From Bacteroides sp. CAG:443 (GTDB taxonomy: Bacteria > Bacteroidota > Bacteroidia > Bacteroidales > Bacteroidaceae), in contig FR887822.1 of NCBI GenBank assembly GCA_000432735.1, positions 1-48,501 of the forward strand: 48,501 nt of DNA, given 5' to 3'. The position numbers and the translations under genes were made by a program. The notes below the pieces were generated by a model. The model saw only the letters and a list, made by a program, of their open reading frames with translations. It had not been told where the DNA came from and did no database searches. Shown piece after piece: positions 34,473 through 41,875 of this stretch; the first letter of the stretch is position 1, and the number at the start of each line of letters is the position of its first letter.

Positions 34473-34682
34473 ATGGAAACAGTTGCTATAACTTCACAAG
34501 CTCCTGTCATGCCGACTGCATGGCCACAAGGCGAACATATCAGACCGGTCAAAAGACGTCTGCCCAATACAGTTGATGAACCTAAAAACATCGGCTACTA
34601 TCTGGAATCGCTACGTGATATTTCCAGCAATCCGGACAGAGAGAATATTCTGAAAGAATTCTTCAAGGAAACTTATGTATAA
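34473..34682 (+). CDS. Small hypothetical ICE protein ahead of PRTRC E
   Basis: A 69-residue soluble protein (METVAITSQAP ... NPDRENILKEFFKETYV). The start at 34473 is chosen over an in-frame ATG at 34440, because the latter overlaps the previous gene. It sits 18 bp before the PRTRC E gene and is likely cotranscribed. Nothing in it allows a functional call. Confidence 0.6.
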   Translation: METVAITSQAPVMPTAWPQGEHIRPVKRRLPNTVDEPKNIGYYLESLRDISSNPDRENILKEFFKETYV

Positions 34683-34700
34683 CCATAAAATTTTTCAATT

Positions 34701-35762
34701 ATGTTTTTTCAATCAATTTATCAGATGATTACAGCAGGTACGGATCTGAATATCAATATCCGTAAAGTGGATAACAGCCTGAGTGTGGCAGTCATGCCAA
34801 GGCGGAACAGCCTGAAAGAGGATACACGGCAAAACATGGTGCCATTGGTCGTGAACGGAACACCGGCAGAACTGGATATGGGCTTCCTGCAGACCATACT
34901 CCAACCGATACAGAAGGTACAGGGACTGCTTGTCAATGCGGAAAATTTCGAGAAACAGGCAGAAAAGGCTACATCACAGGCCAAATCATCCAAAACTCCA
35001 ACAGTACCGGCTGAATCAAAGGAAGCCAGGGAAAAACGTGAAAAGATGGAAAAGCTCCTCAAGAAGGCTGATGATGCAACTGCCGCAAAAAGGTTCTCCG
35101 AAGCAATGACATGGCTGAAACAGGCACGAGTGCTGGCTCCTTCAGAAAAACAGAAGGAGATTGACGAAAAGATGCAGGAAGTACAGAAACAGGCCAGCGA
35201 AGGAAGTCTGTTCGGTATGGCAGAGGAACCGGAGCCGGTAATTCCCCAACCACAAGGCAATATGAACGGTCAGTCACAGCCCGGTATGCAAACAAGCATA
35301 TTCCCAGAGCAGCAGACCCATACTATGAATCCTGAACCTGTCATGCAGTCTGCTCCACAACAGATTCCACAGGGAATGCCTCAACCGGTATATGGAATGA
35401 ACGGAGCATATATCCAACCTGCTCCAAACCGCCCCGTAATGCAAGGAACAGGTATGCTACAAGGAGCTACAATGCAGCCCTATCCGCAGCAGCCGGCTTA
35501 CCAGCCTGAGACGGCTCCTTATCCACCACAACAGGTACGGCAGCCGACAAATGACCATATACCGAACGGAACAGCACAGGTACAGAACGGAAACGGACGG
35601 GAATACCAAACTGCACCGGCAGCCCATGATACATTCTGCTTCGATCCGGAAGACGAGAATGACAGGGAACTTCTAAGAGAGGACCCGTATGCGGAATATC
35701 CGGATTTTCCGGCTGAGTACCGTATGAAGGACGAGGCACAGGTAGAAATGGTATACTGCTGA
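34701..35762 (+). CDS. PRTRC system protein E
   Basis: A 353-residue protein. The N-terminal domain (FFQSIYQMITAGTDLNINIRK ... MVPLVVNGTPAELDMGFLQ) resembles PRTRC protein E. Next comes a charged helical, coiled-coil-like region (about 95-165, REKREKMEKLLKKADD) and a long low-complexity Pro/Gln/Met tail (about 180-310), much longer than in proteobacterial members, ending in an acidic patch. PRTRC cassettes encode ParB-related and ThiF-related proteins on plasmids and ICEs; their role is not known. Confidence 0.7.
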   Translation: MFFQSIYQMITAGTDLNINIRKVDNSLSVAVMPRRNSLKEDTRQNMVPLVVNGTPAELDMGFLQTILQPIQKVQGLLVNAENFEKQAEKATSQAKSSKTPTVPAESKEAREKREKMEKLLKKADDATAAKRFSEAMTWLKQARVLAPSEKQKEIDEKMQEVQKQASEGSLFGMAEEPEPVIPQPQGNMNGQSQPGMQTSIFPEQQTHTMNPEPVMQSAPQQIPQGMPQPVYGMNGAYIQPAPNRPVMQGTGMLQGATMQPYPQQPAYQPETAPYPPQQVRQPTNDHIPNGTAQVQNGNGREYQTAPAAHDTFCFDPEDENDRELLREDPYAEYPDFPAEYRMKDEAQVEMVYC

Positions 35763-35806
35763 TTATAAAAATAAATGATTTGTAAAACCAATAAACAATA
35801 AACAAT

Positions 35807-36028
35807 ATGGCACTGGAAATTAAAGGAATGAAAAGAGTATTCAAGATGAAGAAGAACAGTCAGGAAATCGTACTGGATGATCCGAACGTAAACATGTCTC
35901 CGGCTGAAGTAATGGATTTCTATTCAATGAACTATCCGGAACTGACCACCGCGACCGTACACGGACCGGAAATCGAAGACGACCGGGCAGTATATGAATT
36001 CAAGACAACCATCGGAGTGAAAGGGTAA
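35807..36028 (+). CDS. PRTRC system protein C
   Basis: A 73-residue protein; LDDPNVNMSPAEVMDFYSMNYPELTTATVHGPE is the family signature as I recall it (PEELTTA-like core ending in a GPE turn), followed by a Y-EF strand. Small beta-grasp-like size would fit a ubiquitin-like partner of the ThiF-type enzyme downstream; that is inference. Confidence 0.82.
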   Translation: MALEIKGMKRVFKMKKNSQEIVLDDPNVNMSPAEVMDFYSMNYPELTTATVHGPEIEDDRAVYEFKTTIGVKG

Positions 36029-36064
36029 GGACATGAAAAAAGGACAACATAAAAATAAAAAACC

Positions 36065-37174
36065 ATGTACACAACTTACGGAACGGGCTTTGGAAAATTT
36101 AGCCAGACTTATCATATCGGAACTCGAAAATACGGACATAAGCCGGGGCATCAGGAGCAGAAAGAAAAGAAAACTCCCTCCAGCAGAAAGCCTCACGGTT
36201 TTCTGAACACGAGAATACCTTCCATCGCTCCCGACCTGTATGTGGAGAATGACAGGGATGTAACGGTAAATGTCACCACCAAAGAGAATCTTGATTTCCT
36301 GTACCGTTCAGCCATGAAGTATGCGCAGCTCCTGGATGTGGAGCTGCCATACCATCCTACAGGCAGGACTTCCATAAGAGAAAAAATATGCCTGCTATAC
36401 AATGCGCTGGATTCCATAGTATCCCATCATGTAAATCTGGAACTTGTCGGTGACAGGCTCCAGTTCTGTATCTATCATTTCCATGAATGGCCTGATTACA
36501 CCCTATTCCTGATACCGATAGATTTTACGGAAAAACTGAAAGGTGAAATCAAAAGGATCACACTGGAGTTCATCAGAAGGTTCATCAAGTATCACAGGAT
36601 GATGGATATAACCGATACCCCTTATTTTGAGATGTCGGAAGTCTGTATCGATTATGTGGACTTTGAACAGCTCGATGAGGAAGAGAAAAAGGATTTGTAC
36701 AGAAAGGAAAAGCTTTTCAGGTCATATGAGAAAGGGAAAATCCACAGGAAACTGTGCCGGATGCACTCCTGGGCTTTCTGTAGGAATCTGGAAGAGCATA
36801 TCCGCAACTGTAATCCTTCCAGCGACAAAGAAAGAAGACTTATGGAACTGATTACCGAAGGGCTGTCCCTGATTGCAAAAGACAGTCCTCATATCTTGAA
36901 TTATGATTATGACTATGCAAGTGAAAAGGAAAGGGATTTCGAACCGCCACCGCTCGAATATCAGATTCTGCTTACCTATTCCATTACGGATACGGTTACC
37001 AAAGACATGGAAAGCTGTTTCAGTACTGACTGTCAGGAAACATATAACCAGACTCCCGTATCATTTACCTTCATCACACCGGAAACTGAAAAACTGTTCA
37101 GACCAGAGAATTATCCGGAACGGTTCTCAAAATGGTTTGAGAAATTTGTAGAACATGTTACCTATAATTTATAA
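36065..37174 (+). CDS. PRTRC system protein F-like
   Basis: A 369-residue protein between PRTRC C and B, the place PRTRC F holds in other cassettes. It has a basic N-terminus, no signal peptide and no recognisable catalytic motif; there is a charged helical segment (DEEEKKDLYRKEKLFRSYEKG) and a C-terminal FRPENYPERFSKWFE. The assignment rests mostly on gene order and length. Confidence 0.55.
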   Translation: MYTTYGTGFGKFSQTYHIGTRKYGHKPGHQEQKEKKTPSSRKPHGFLNTRIPSIAPDLYVENDRDVTVNVTTKENLDFLYRSAMKYAQLLDVELPYHPTGRTSIREKICLLYNALDSIVSHHVNLELVGDRLQFCIYHFHEWPDYTLFLIPIDFTEKLKGEIKRITLEFIRRFIKYHRMMDITDTPYFEMSEVCIDYVDFEQLDEEEKKDLYRKEKLFRSYEKGKIHRKLCRMHSWAFCRNLEEHIRNCNPSSDKERRLMELITEGLSLIAKDSPHILNYDYDYASEKERDFEPPPLEYQILLTYSITDTVTKDMESCFSTDCQETYNQTPVSFTFITPETEKLFRPENYPERFSKWFEKFVEHVTYNL

Positions 37175-37179
37175 ACATC

Positions 37180-37881
37180 ATGAATGAACTGACCCAAAAC
37201 ATACAGAAAATGATGGTGCCGAAAGCTGCTATCATAGCCTACAAATATGAAGACAGAAGAAATTCTGACACCAGGTACTTCATAGAATTGCGTCCCATCG
37301 GGAAAAGCGGACAGATGGGGGCAGGTATCCCTGTCACATACGAATTCATGAATACCCTGCTGGAATCCTATACGGAGGAAATGAGCGGGATACCGGCAGG
37401 CAGAGTCCCCGAAAACATGCTGGCCTGCAATCCAAGAAAAGGACAGGAAGAATATATCTGGTACAATCCGCCCGGAAAAAGACAGATGTTCTTTCACAAG
37501 GATCTCAATATACAGGACGGCATGTTCAATCTGCCGGGAATTGTCTACCATGTAAAAAACGGAAGCATGGACGTATTCGCCTTCAAGGGAAAACGTCCGG
37601 TGGAGACGACTCCGCTGTTCCGTGCCCCGTTCTTCAACGTGACCGGATCAAGTGTCTGCCTTGGCAGCAGTTCTTTGGAAAAGCCACAAAACCCGACTTT
37701 CCTTTCCCTGCTGGAATACTGGGAAAAACGGTTCTGGCTGACTGAATTCTCCCATCTGGGAGGAAATGTGAATCCTACCGTTTCAAATCTTGTCATCGTT
37801 ACCGAGAACATAAGAAACAATCCGTTCGACATGAACGAACTCAAGCCCATGAATAAAAAACTTAAAGACATACTTCCATGA
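37180..37881 (+). CDS. PRTRC system protein B
   Basis: A 233-residue protein. Signature-like segments are VTYEFMNTLLESYTEEMSG, IPAGRVPENMLACNPRKGQEEYIWYNPPGKRQMFF and GNVNPTVSNLV, which resemble PRTRC protein B. It overlaps the ThiF gene by 4 bp (ATGA), so the two are translationally coupled. Confidence 0.75.
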   Translation: MNELTQNIQKMMVPKAAIIAYKYEDRRNSDTRYFIELRPIGKSGQMGAGIPVTYEFMNTLLESYTEEMSGIPAGRVPENMLACNPRKGQEEYIWYNPPGKRQMFFHKDLNIQDGMFNLPGIVYHVKNGSMDVFAFKGKRPVETTPLFRAPFFNVTGSSVCLGSSSLEKPQNPTFLSLLEYWEKRFWLTEFSHLGGNVNPTVSNLVIVTENIRNNPFDMNELKPMNKKLKDILP

Positions 37882-38660
37882 AAAAGATACATTTTACCGA
37901 CCGCTACCTGCTCAATCCGCGTCATCCGGTAACGGTATTCGTCATCGGAGCAGGAGGTACCGGCTCACAAGTGATAACCAATCTGGCACGCATGAGCATG
38001 GCACTTCAGGCATTGGGCCATCCCGGACTACATGTCACCGTATTCGATCCCGACACAGTAAGCCAGGCCAATATAGGACGCCAGCTTTTCAGTGAAACAG
38101 AACTGGGACTGAACAAAGCCGTATCACTAGTCACACGCATCAACCGTTTCTTCGGATACGCATGGACTGCCGAACCGCAATGTTTTCCTACCAGGAATTT
38201 TTCTGAAGACAGCACAGCAAATATCATCATTACCTGTACGGACAATATACGTTCACGTCTTACGCTTTGGAAGTTCCTGAAGAAGGTCCGCAAAGAAAAC
38301 TTCAGTGACCATTCGGCTCCCATATACTGGATGGATTTCGGGAACAGCCAGACAAAAGGACAGGTCATCATCGGGACGGTACGTGAGAAAGTTCTCCAAC
38401 CTTCTTCACAGGAATATATTCCCATGCCTAAAATGAATGTCATCACCGAGGAAGTGGACTATGCAAAAATCAAGGAAAATGAATCGGGACCAAGCTGTTC
38501 TCTGGCGGAAGCCCTGGAAAAACAGGATTTGTTCATTAACTCCACACTGGCACATATCGGATGTGATCTGCTCTGGAAAATGTTCAAGGAAGGAAAGACA
38601 CTGTATCGCGGTGTCTATGTCAATCTGGATACATTGAAAATGACCGCAATCCCGGTGTAA
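37878..38660 (+). CDS. PRTRC system ThiF-family (E1-like) protein
   Basis: A 260-residue E1/ThiF/MoeB-fold protein: nucleotide loop VIGAGGTGSQV (21-31), FDPDTVSQANIGRQLF with the acidic residue and Arg used for ATP, and CTDNIRSR. A candidate catalytic Cys is in GPSCSL near residue 210. It would adenylate a ubiquitin-like C-terminus; PRTRC C is a possible partner but lacks an obvious GG end (it ends VKG). Last gene of the cassette. Confidence 0.85.
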   Translation: MKKIHFTDRYLLNPRHPVTVFVIGAGGTGSQVITNLARMSMALQALGHPGLHVTVFDPDTVSQANIGRQLFSETELGLNKAVSLVTRINRFFGYAWTAEPQCFPTRNFSEDSTANIIITCTDNIRSRLTLWKFLKKVRKENFSDHSAPIYWMDFGNSQTKGQVIIGTVREKVLQPSSQEYIPMPKMNVITEEVDYAKIKENESGPSCSLAEALEKQDLFINSTLAHIGCDLLWKMFKEGKTLYRGVYVNLDTLKMTAIPV

Positions 38661-38666
38661 TGACGG

Positions 38667-38705
38667 AAGTGACCGTATCATCTTTCCATCAGAATACGGT
38701 CACTT
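38667..38705. terminator. Hairpin between convergent genes
   Basis: A perfect 12-bp inverted repeat, AAGTGACCGTAT (38667-38678)/ATACGGTCACTT (38694-38705), lies between the ThiF gene and the minus-strand HTH gene. No long T run; likely a bidirectional terminator. Confidence 0.6.
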
Positions 38706-38715
38706 ATTCTATTTG

Positions 38716-39021
38716 CTACTTATGATTTACTATGTTCTTACCTCGCTGGAGAAGGAAACTCTGAATCTCCGAGGCAAGATAGAATGATTTCCCGTTCTTT
38801 TCCACCGAGTAGTATTTAATCTTGCCCTCTTGCCTGTAACGTGCTAGGGTTCTTTGTGACACACCAAGGAGCTCTGCCAAATCCACATTATCAAGCAGTC
38901 TGTCTCCGTTCATACATTCCTTCAAACGGTTCATCTGGTCCAGTTTCTTTTCAATGCGGGCAAATCCCTCTACCATTGTACCTATCAGTTTTTCGAGTAT
39001 CTCATTATCTATGTATGACAT
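38716..39021 (-). CDS. Helix-turn-helix protein, excisionase-like
   Basis: A 101-residue protein with a coiled N-terminal helix (LEKLIGTMVEGFARIEKKLDQM) and a MerR/Xis-type winged HTH (DNVDLAELLGVSQRTLARYRQEGKIKYYSVEKNGKSFYLASEIQSFL). Such proteins act as recombination directionality factors or repressors in Bacteroides ICEs. The start at 39021 (MSYID) is preferred to the longer frame from 39069. It diverges from the two HTH genes that follow. Confidence 0.75.
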   Translation of the reverse strand: MSYIDNEILEKLIGTMVEGFARIEKKLDQMNRLKECMNGDRLLDNVDLAELLGVSQRTLARYRQEGKIKYYSVEKNGKSFYLASEIQSFLLQRGKNIVNHK

Positions 39022-39347
39022 AATTCCAATCTTATTAAGTGAATAAATCGATACTCCCGTTGTGCGCACTCTAAGAGTATGTACTTATAATAGTGAAAAT
39101 AGTATGCCACATAGTTCATATTTATTTAATATTACTGCTTAACTGCTGATAATCCAAAACATACAGAATAATGTCTAAATATTAGTGTAAACCAAAAGTG
39201 TAAACTATATAATACGGAAATCAAGTATCGGTTAACATGATTAACTTCCATGACATCTAATGAATTTTGATGCTATCTGATGAAGCAATCAAACATAATA
39301 TATATTGCTGCAATTACCTTTATCCCAACAATCCTAAAATACCAAAT
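39022..39347. other. Divergent control region between HTH genes
   Basis: No gene. It holds an 8-bp palindrome GTGCGCAC (39062-39069), direct repeats AGTGTAAAC at 39184 and 39197 (13-bp period) and the 10-bp array at 39250-39279. Probable operator region of the excision/integration module. Confidence 0.55.
39250..39279 (+). repeat. 10-bp phased repeats upstream of the HTH pair
   Basis: ATGACATCTA, ATGAATTTTG and ATGCTATCTG in direct succession, followed by a weak fourth unit. Same consensus and period as 29843-29882. Confidence 0.55.
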
Positions 39348-39644
39348 ATGGAAATAGTTAATATTGAAGCAAAAACATTTCAAGAAATGCTAGATGCATT
39401 ATTTGATCTAGAAAAAGAATTCAAATTATTGCGAAATCAACACCCTAATTGTCAGCTAAATGAATGGTTAGATAATCAAGAAGTATGCGAAATACTAAAT
39501 ATTTCACTCAGAACATTACAGTACTTAAAGAACCGTGGAAATATTACATTCACTCAGATTGGCCGCAAAACGTACTATCATAGACAAGAAGTCATGAACC
39601 TAATTAAGGAACAGCAATATGGGAAAAATACTGACAAAGAATGA
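39348..39644 (+). CDS. HTH protein, excisionase-like (Xis2c/d-type)
   Basis: A 98-residue protein: N-terminal helix (FQEMLDALFDLEKEFKLLR) then an HTH (LDNQEVCEILNISLRTLQYLKNRGNITFTQIGRKTYYHRQEVMNLI). Start taken at ATG 39348 (MEIVN); the longer frame from 39267 begins at TTG and runs through the phased repeats. In CTnDOT two small basic HTH proteins (Xis2c, Xis2d) control excision; this pair is the likely equivalent but is placed next to the integrase. Confidence 0.72.
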   Translation: MEIVNIEAKTFQEMLDALFDLEKEFKLLRNQHPNCQLNEWLDNQEVCEILNISLRTLQYLKNRGNITFTQIGRKTYYHRQEVMNLIKEQQYGKNTDKE

Positions 39645-39924
39645 TAAAGAAATCATCGATTTCTTTAACCGAATCCAAGATTTAAAGGAGATTTTAAAAT
39701 CACTTAAAACTGATCAATTGAGAAGTCTCCAAAATGAACAGTATATAACAGACTCTGAACTTGCGGAAAAATTAAAACTTTCAAAACGTACTTTATCCGA
39801 ATACAGGTGTACTGGAATATTACCTTATTATCAAATTGGTAAAAAAATTCTTTATAAAGAAAGTGATATTGAAGAGTTATTAGCTAAGAACCGGACAAAC
39901 ATATTCGGCACCCATTTTAACTGA
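39619..39924 (+). CDS. HTH protein, excisionase-like, second of pair
   Basis: A 101-residue protein overlapping the previous gene by 26 bp, with AAGGA before its ATG. HTH segment: ITDSELAEKLKLSKRTLSEYRCTGILPYYQIGKKILYKESDIEELL. Similar in plan to the other two HTH proteins here. Likely coupled in translation and may bind with its partner near the att site. Confidence 0.74.
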   Translation: MGKILTKNDKEIIDFFNRIQDLKEILKSLKTDQLRSLQNEQYITDSELAEKLKLSKRTLSEYRCTGILPYYQIGKKILYKESDIEELLAKNRTNIFGTHFN

Positions 39925-39936
39925 TAAATTTAAAAT

Positions 39937-39983
39937 CACAAGAAGGAATAGCTTGTAAACAATTCCTTCTTGTGCCTCTTTTT
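39937..39983. terminator. Bidirectional terminator between HTH pair and integrase
   Basis: A perfect 13-bp inverted repeat, CACAAGAAGGAAT (39937-39949)/ATTCCTTCTTGTG (39962-39974), with six T residues at 39978-39983 on the plus strand. It separates convergent genes. Confidence 0.82.
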
Positions 39984-41207
39984 TCATTGTCTAAAGCTCC
40001 GTTCAACATTTTCCATATCATTCAATATGGACTGATCCAGAACTTTCGCATAGTGTCTTGTCATATTAAGATTGGCATGTCCAAGGATCTTTGCAACATT
40101 CTCCATCGAAACTCTATTTGCCAAAAAGACTACTGTAGCAGCTGTATGCCGTGCAACATGTGTTGTTAATTTCTTCTTTATACCACAAATATCAGCTATT
40201 TCTTTCAAATATGCATTGGTTTTCTGATTACTGGAGACCGGCAATAACAACCCCTTAGCATTTGTTGATGCAAAATCCTTATACTTTTCTAGAATTTCTT
40301 TTGCAGCACTAAGCAAAGGAATGTTACACATTTCCTTCGTTTTCTGTCTCATTTTTCGAATCCACATATTTCCCTGGGCATCTTTAATTAAATCCTCAGC
40401 AGTTAATTGAGAAACATCCACAAAAGCCAAACCCGTGAAGCAACAAAACACAAAAATATCACGAATACGCTCCAGTCTTGGTATCGTTATTTTCTTTTGT
40501 CTGATACGTTTCAATTCATCGTTAGATAAAAAATCTACATTAACTTCTTCAGCTTTAAAACGAAGTCCAAAAAAAGGATCTCTTTTAATCCAATCATTAC
40601 CTATAGCTATACGTATTACTTTCCGGAAATTTTTTATATGCTTAAGAGCTGAATTATTCTGACACGACTTCTCGGTCTTTAAGAAAAATTCAAAATCTCT
40701 AACAAATTCCTGATTAATCTCGGGAAGGGGGATATCATCTTTACGATACCTCTGTTTAAGAAACTGCTTTAAATATAACAAAGTCGTATCAAATTTTCTA
40801 ACCGTCCCTTCCACATATTCTTTACCAATAAGTGCACGACATTTATCATTGTGATCTTCGAAAACCTCCAACAACATCTTTACATCATTACCACAATATC
40901 TATTCATTATGGCATTTGCTGTAACTGGAGCAGACATGTCCAAAACTAATTCCCGATGTATCTGGTGTATTTTTAAACGGATAGCTTCAAGATAACTATT
41001 CAGTTCTTTTGCAACTCTGTCTTTTCCAAGAGCACATCCTTTAGCTGGACTCCAACGATTAACCAAGATACTGCGTTTAATTCGGATTTCTGCTATTTGC
41101 TTATTCAATGTCAAACGCAAACAAATTGGTGCTTCACCATTTTTTAGAAGTTTTGTCTTCTTAATAAAGAACAAAATGCTCATTGTTTCTCTTTCTTCTC
41201 TTGCCAT
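39984..41207 (-). CDS. int: Tyrosine recombinase (ICE integrase, Bacteroidetes type)
   Basis: A 407-residue integrase: N-terminal arm-binding domain (to about 90), SAM-like core-binding domain (about 105-215) and catalytic domain. Catalytic residues are K289, H350 and R353 (THVARH), H377 (LGHANL) and nucleophile Y386 (RHYAKV). The first arginine of the usual CFTGLR box is replaced by A261 (CFTGLAFVDV), as IntDOT-family enzymes also lack it. It catalyses integration and excision. An internal ATG at 41183 is an alternative start. It is the last ICE gene before the tRNA-Lys gene. Confidence 0.88.
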   Translation of the reverse strand: MAREERETMSILFFIKKTKLLKNGEAPICLRLTLNKQIAEIRIKRSILVNRWSPAKGCALGKDRVAKELNSYLEAIRLKIHQIHRELVLDMSAPVTANAIMNRYCGNDVKMLLEVFEDHNDKCRALIGKEYVEGTVRKFDTTLLYLKQFLKQRYRKDDIPLPEINQEFVRDFEFFLKTEKSCQNNSALKHIKNFRKVIRIAIGNDWIKRDPFFGLRFKAEEVNVDFLSNDELKRIRQKKITIPRLERIRDIFVFCCFTGLAFVDVSQLTAEDLIKDAQGNMWIRKMRQKTKEMCNIPLLSAAKEILEKYKDFASTNAKGLLLPVSSNQKTNAYLKEIADICGIKKKLTTHVARHTAATVVFLANRVSMENVAKILGHANLNMTRHYAKVLDQSILNDMENVERSFRQ

Positions 41208-41296
41208 AAACCAATTTCTTTTGTTTCTACAAATTTAATTTATTTACCACAAGATGAATTCATGCAAAACACTGATAAATAATGAAATAGAATCAT

Positions 41297-41338
41297 ATCC
41301 GTGGGACTTTTTTAGGGGCTAAAAAAAGTCCCACGGAT
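41297..41338. repeat. Near-perfect 42-nt hairpin upstream of the integrase
   Basis: ATCCGTGGGAC (41297-41307) pairs with GTCCCACGGAT (41328-41338), continued by T6AG/CTA7, with a GGG loop and a single bulged A. No T tail. It could be a terminator or part of the attachment region. Confidence 0.65.
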
Positions 41339-41390
41339 AAGTCCTTTCTTTCTTTCCGAAAACCACCTTATTCTGCATAGTAAAAAACAA

Positions 41391-41426
41391 AAAAGTTCTG
41401 AAAATCAATTGATTTTCAGAACTTTT
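41391..41426 (-). terminator. Terminator of the tRNA-Lys/Cys transcript (36-bp perfect palindrome)
   Basis: The perfect palindrome centred on CAATTG has arms AAAAGTTCTGAAAAT and its complement. On the minus strand it is followed by a T-rich stretch, 24 bp after the tRNA-Lys 3' end. Confidence 0.75.
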
Positions 41427-41449
41427 CTACTTTTTGCACTAATTTGTTG

Positions 41450-41522
41450 TACACCCTCAGGGATTCGAACCCTGGACCCACTGATTAAGAGTCAGTTGCT
41501 CTACCAACTGAGCTAAGAGTGC
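41450..41522 (-). tRNA. tRNA-Lys (CTT)
   Basis: A 73-nt cloverleaf. The acceptor stem GCACTCT/AGGGTGT has two wobbles, the anticodon stem ACTGA/TCAGT encloses loop CTCTTAA with anticodon CTT, and the T loop GGTTCGAATCC is standard. The discriminator is A and CCA is not encoded. Its 3' end faces the integrase, so it is a candidate attachment site. Confidence 0.93.
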
Positions 41523-41528
41523 TTCGTG

Positions 41529-41600
41529 AGGTTCCTGGCGGATTCGAACCGCCGTACACGGTTTTGCAGACCGCTGACTAAGCCACTCATCCAAGGAACC
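41529..41600 (-). tRNA. tRNA-Cys (GCA), copy 1
   Basis: A 72-nt cloverleaf with perfect 7-bp acceptor stem GGTTCCT/AGGAACC, anticodon loop CTGCAAA (GCA) and the U73 discriminator typical of tRNA-Cys. It lies 6 bp from tRNA-Lys and is probably cotranscribed from the promoter at 41636-41666. Confidence 0.95.
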
Positions 41601-41635
41601 ATTGTTTTCGGCAACCGTTATTTTCAATTGCGATG

Positions 41636-41666
41636 CAAAGGTACAACTATTTTTGAAACAAACAAT
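41636..41666 (-). promoter_or_regulatory. Promoter of the tRNA-Cys/tRNA-Lys pair
   Basis: Minus-strand -7 box TACCTTTG (41636-41643) with ATTG at -33 (41663-41666), 19-nt spacer. Confidence 0.7.
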
Positions 41667-41793
41667 ACTTTACGAAGAAAAATATTAAAAAAATTAAGCT
41701 ATTTTCTCAACAAAAAGGTTGCCATAAACCATTGAAAAGAATTTTTGAAACCTCAATATTACAGATAAAGCTATAGATATCAACTAAATAAAA

Positions 41794-41832
41794 ATCCTTC
41801 CTTACTGTATAATACAAACAATAAGGAAGGAT
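41794..41832 (-). terminator. Terminator of the GH105 gene
   Basis: A perfect 11-bp inverted repeat ATCCTTCCTTA/TAAGGAAGGAT; on the minus strand it is followed by five T residues. Confidence 0.82.
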
Positions 41833-41875
41833 GATAAAAAATGGCAGGAAGTGGAAAAAATCGCAATTTCCCTGA

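Noticed and set aside
33994..34491. 165-residue open frame after topoisomerase III
   Set aside because: It runs through a cluster of palindromes and overlaps the two-TM protein gene; its translation mirrors the repeat arms.
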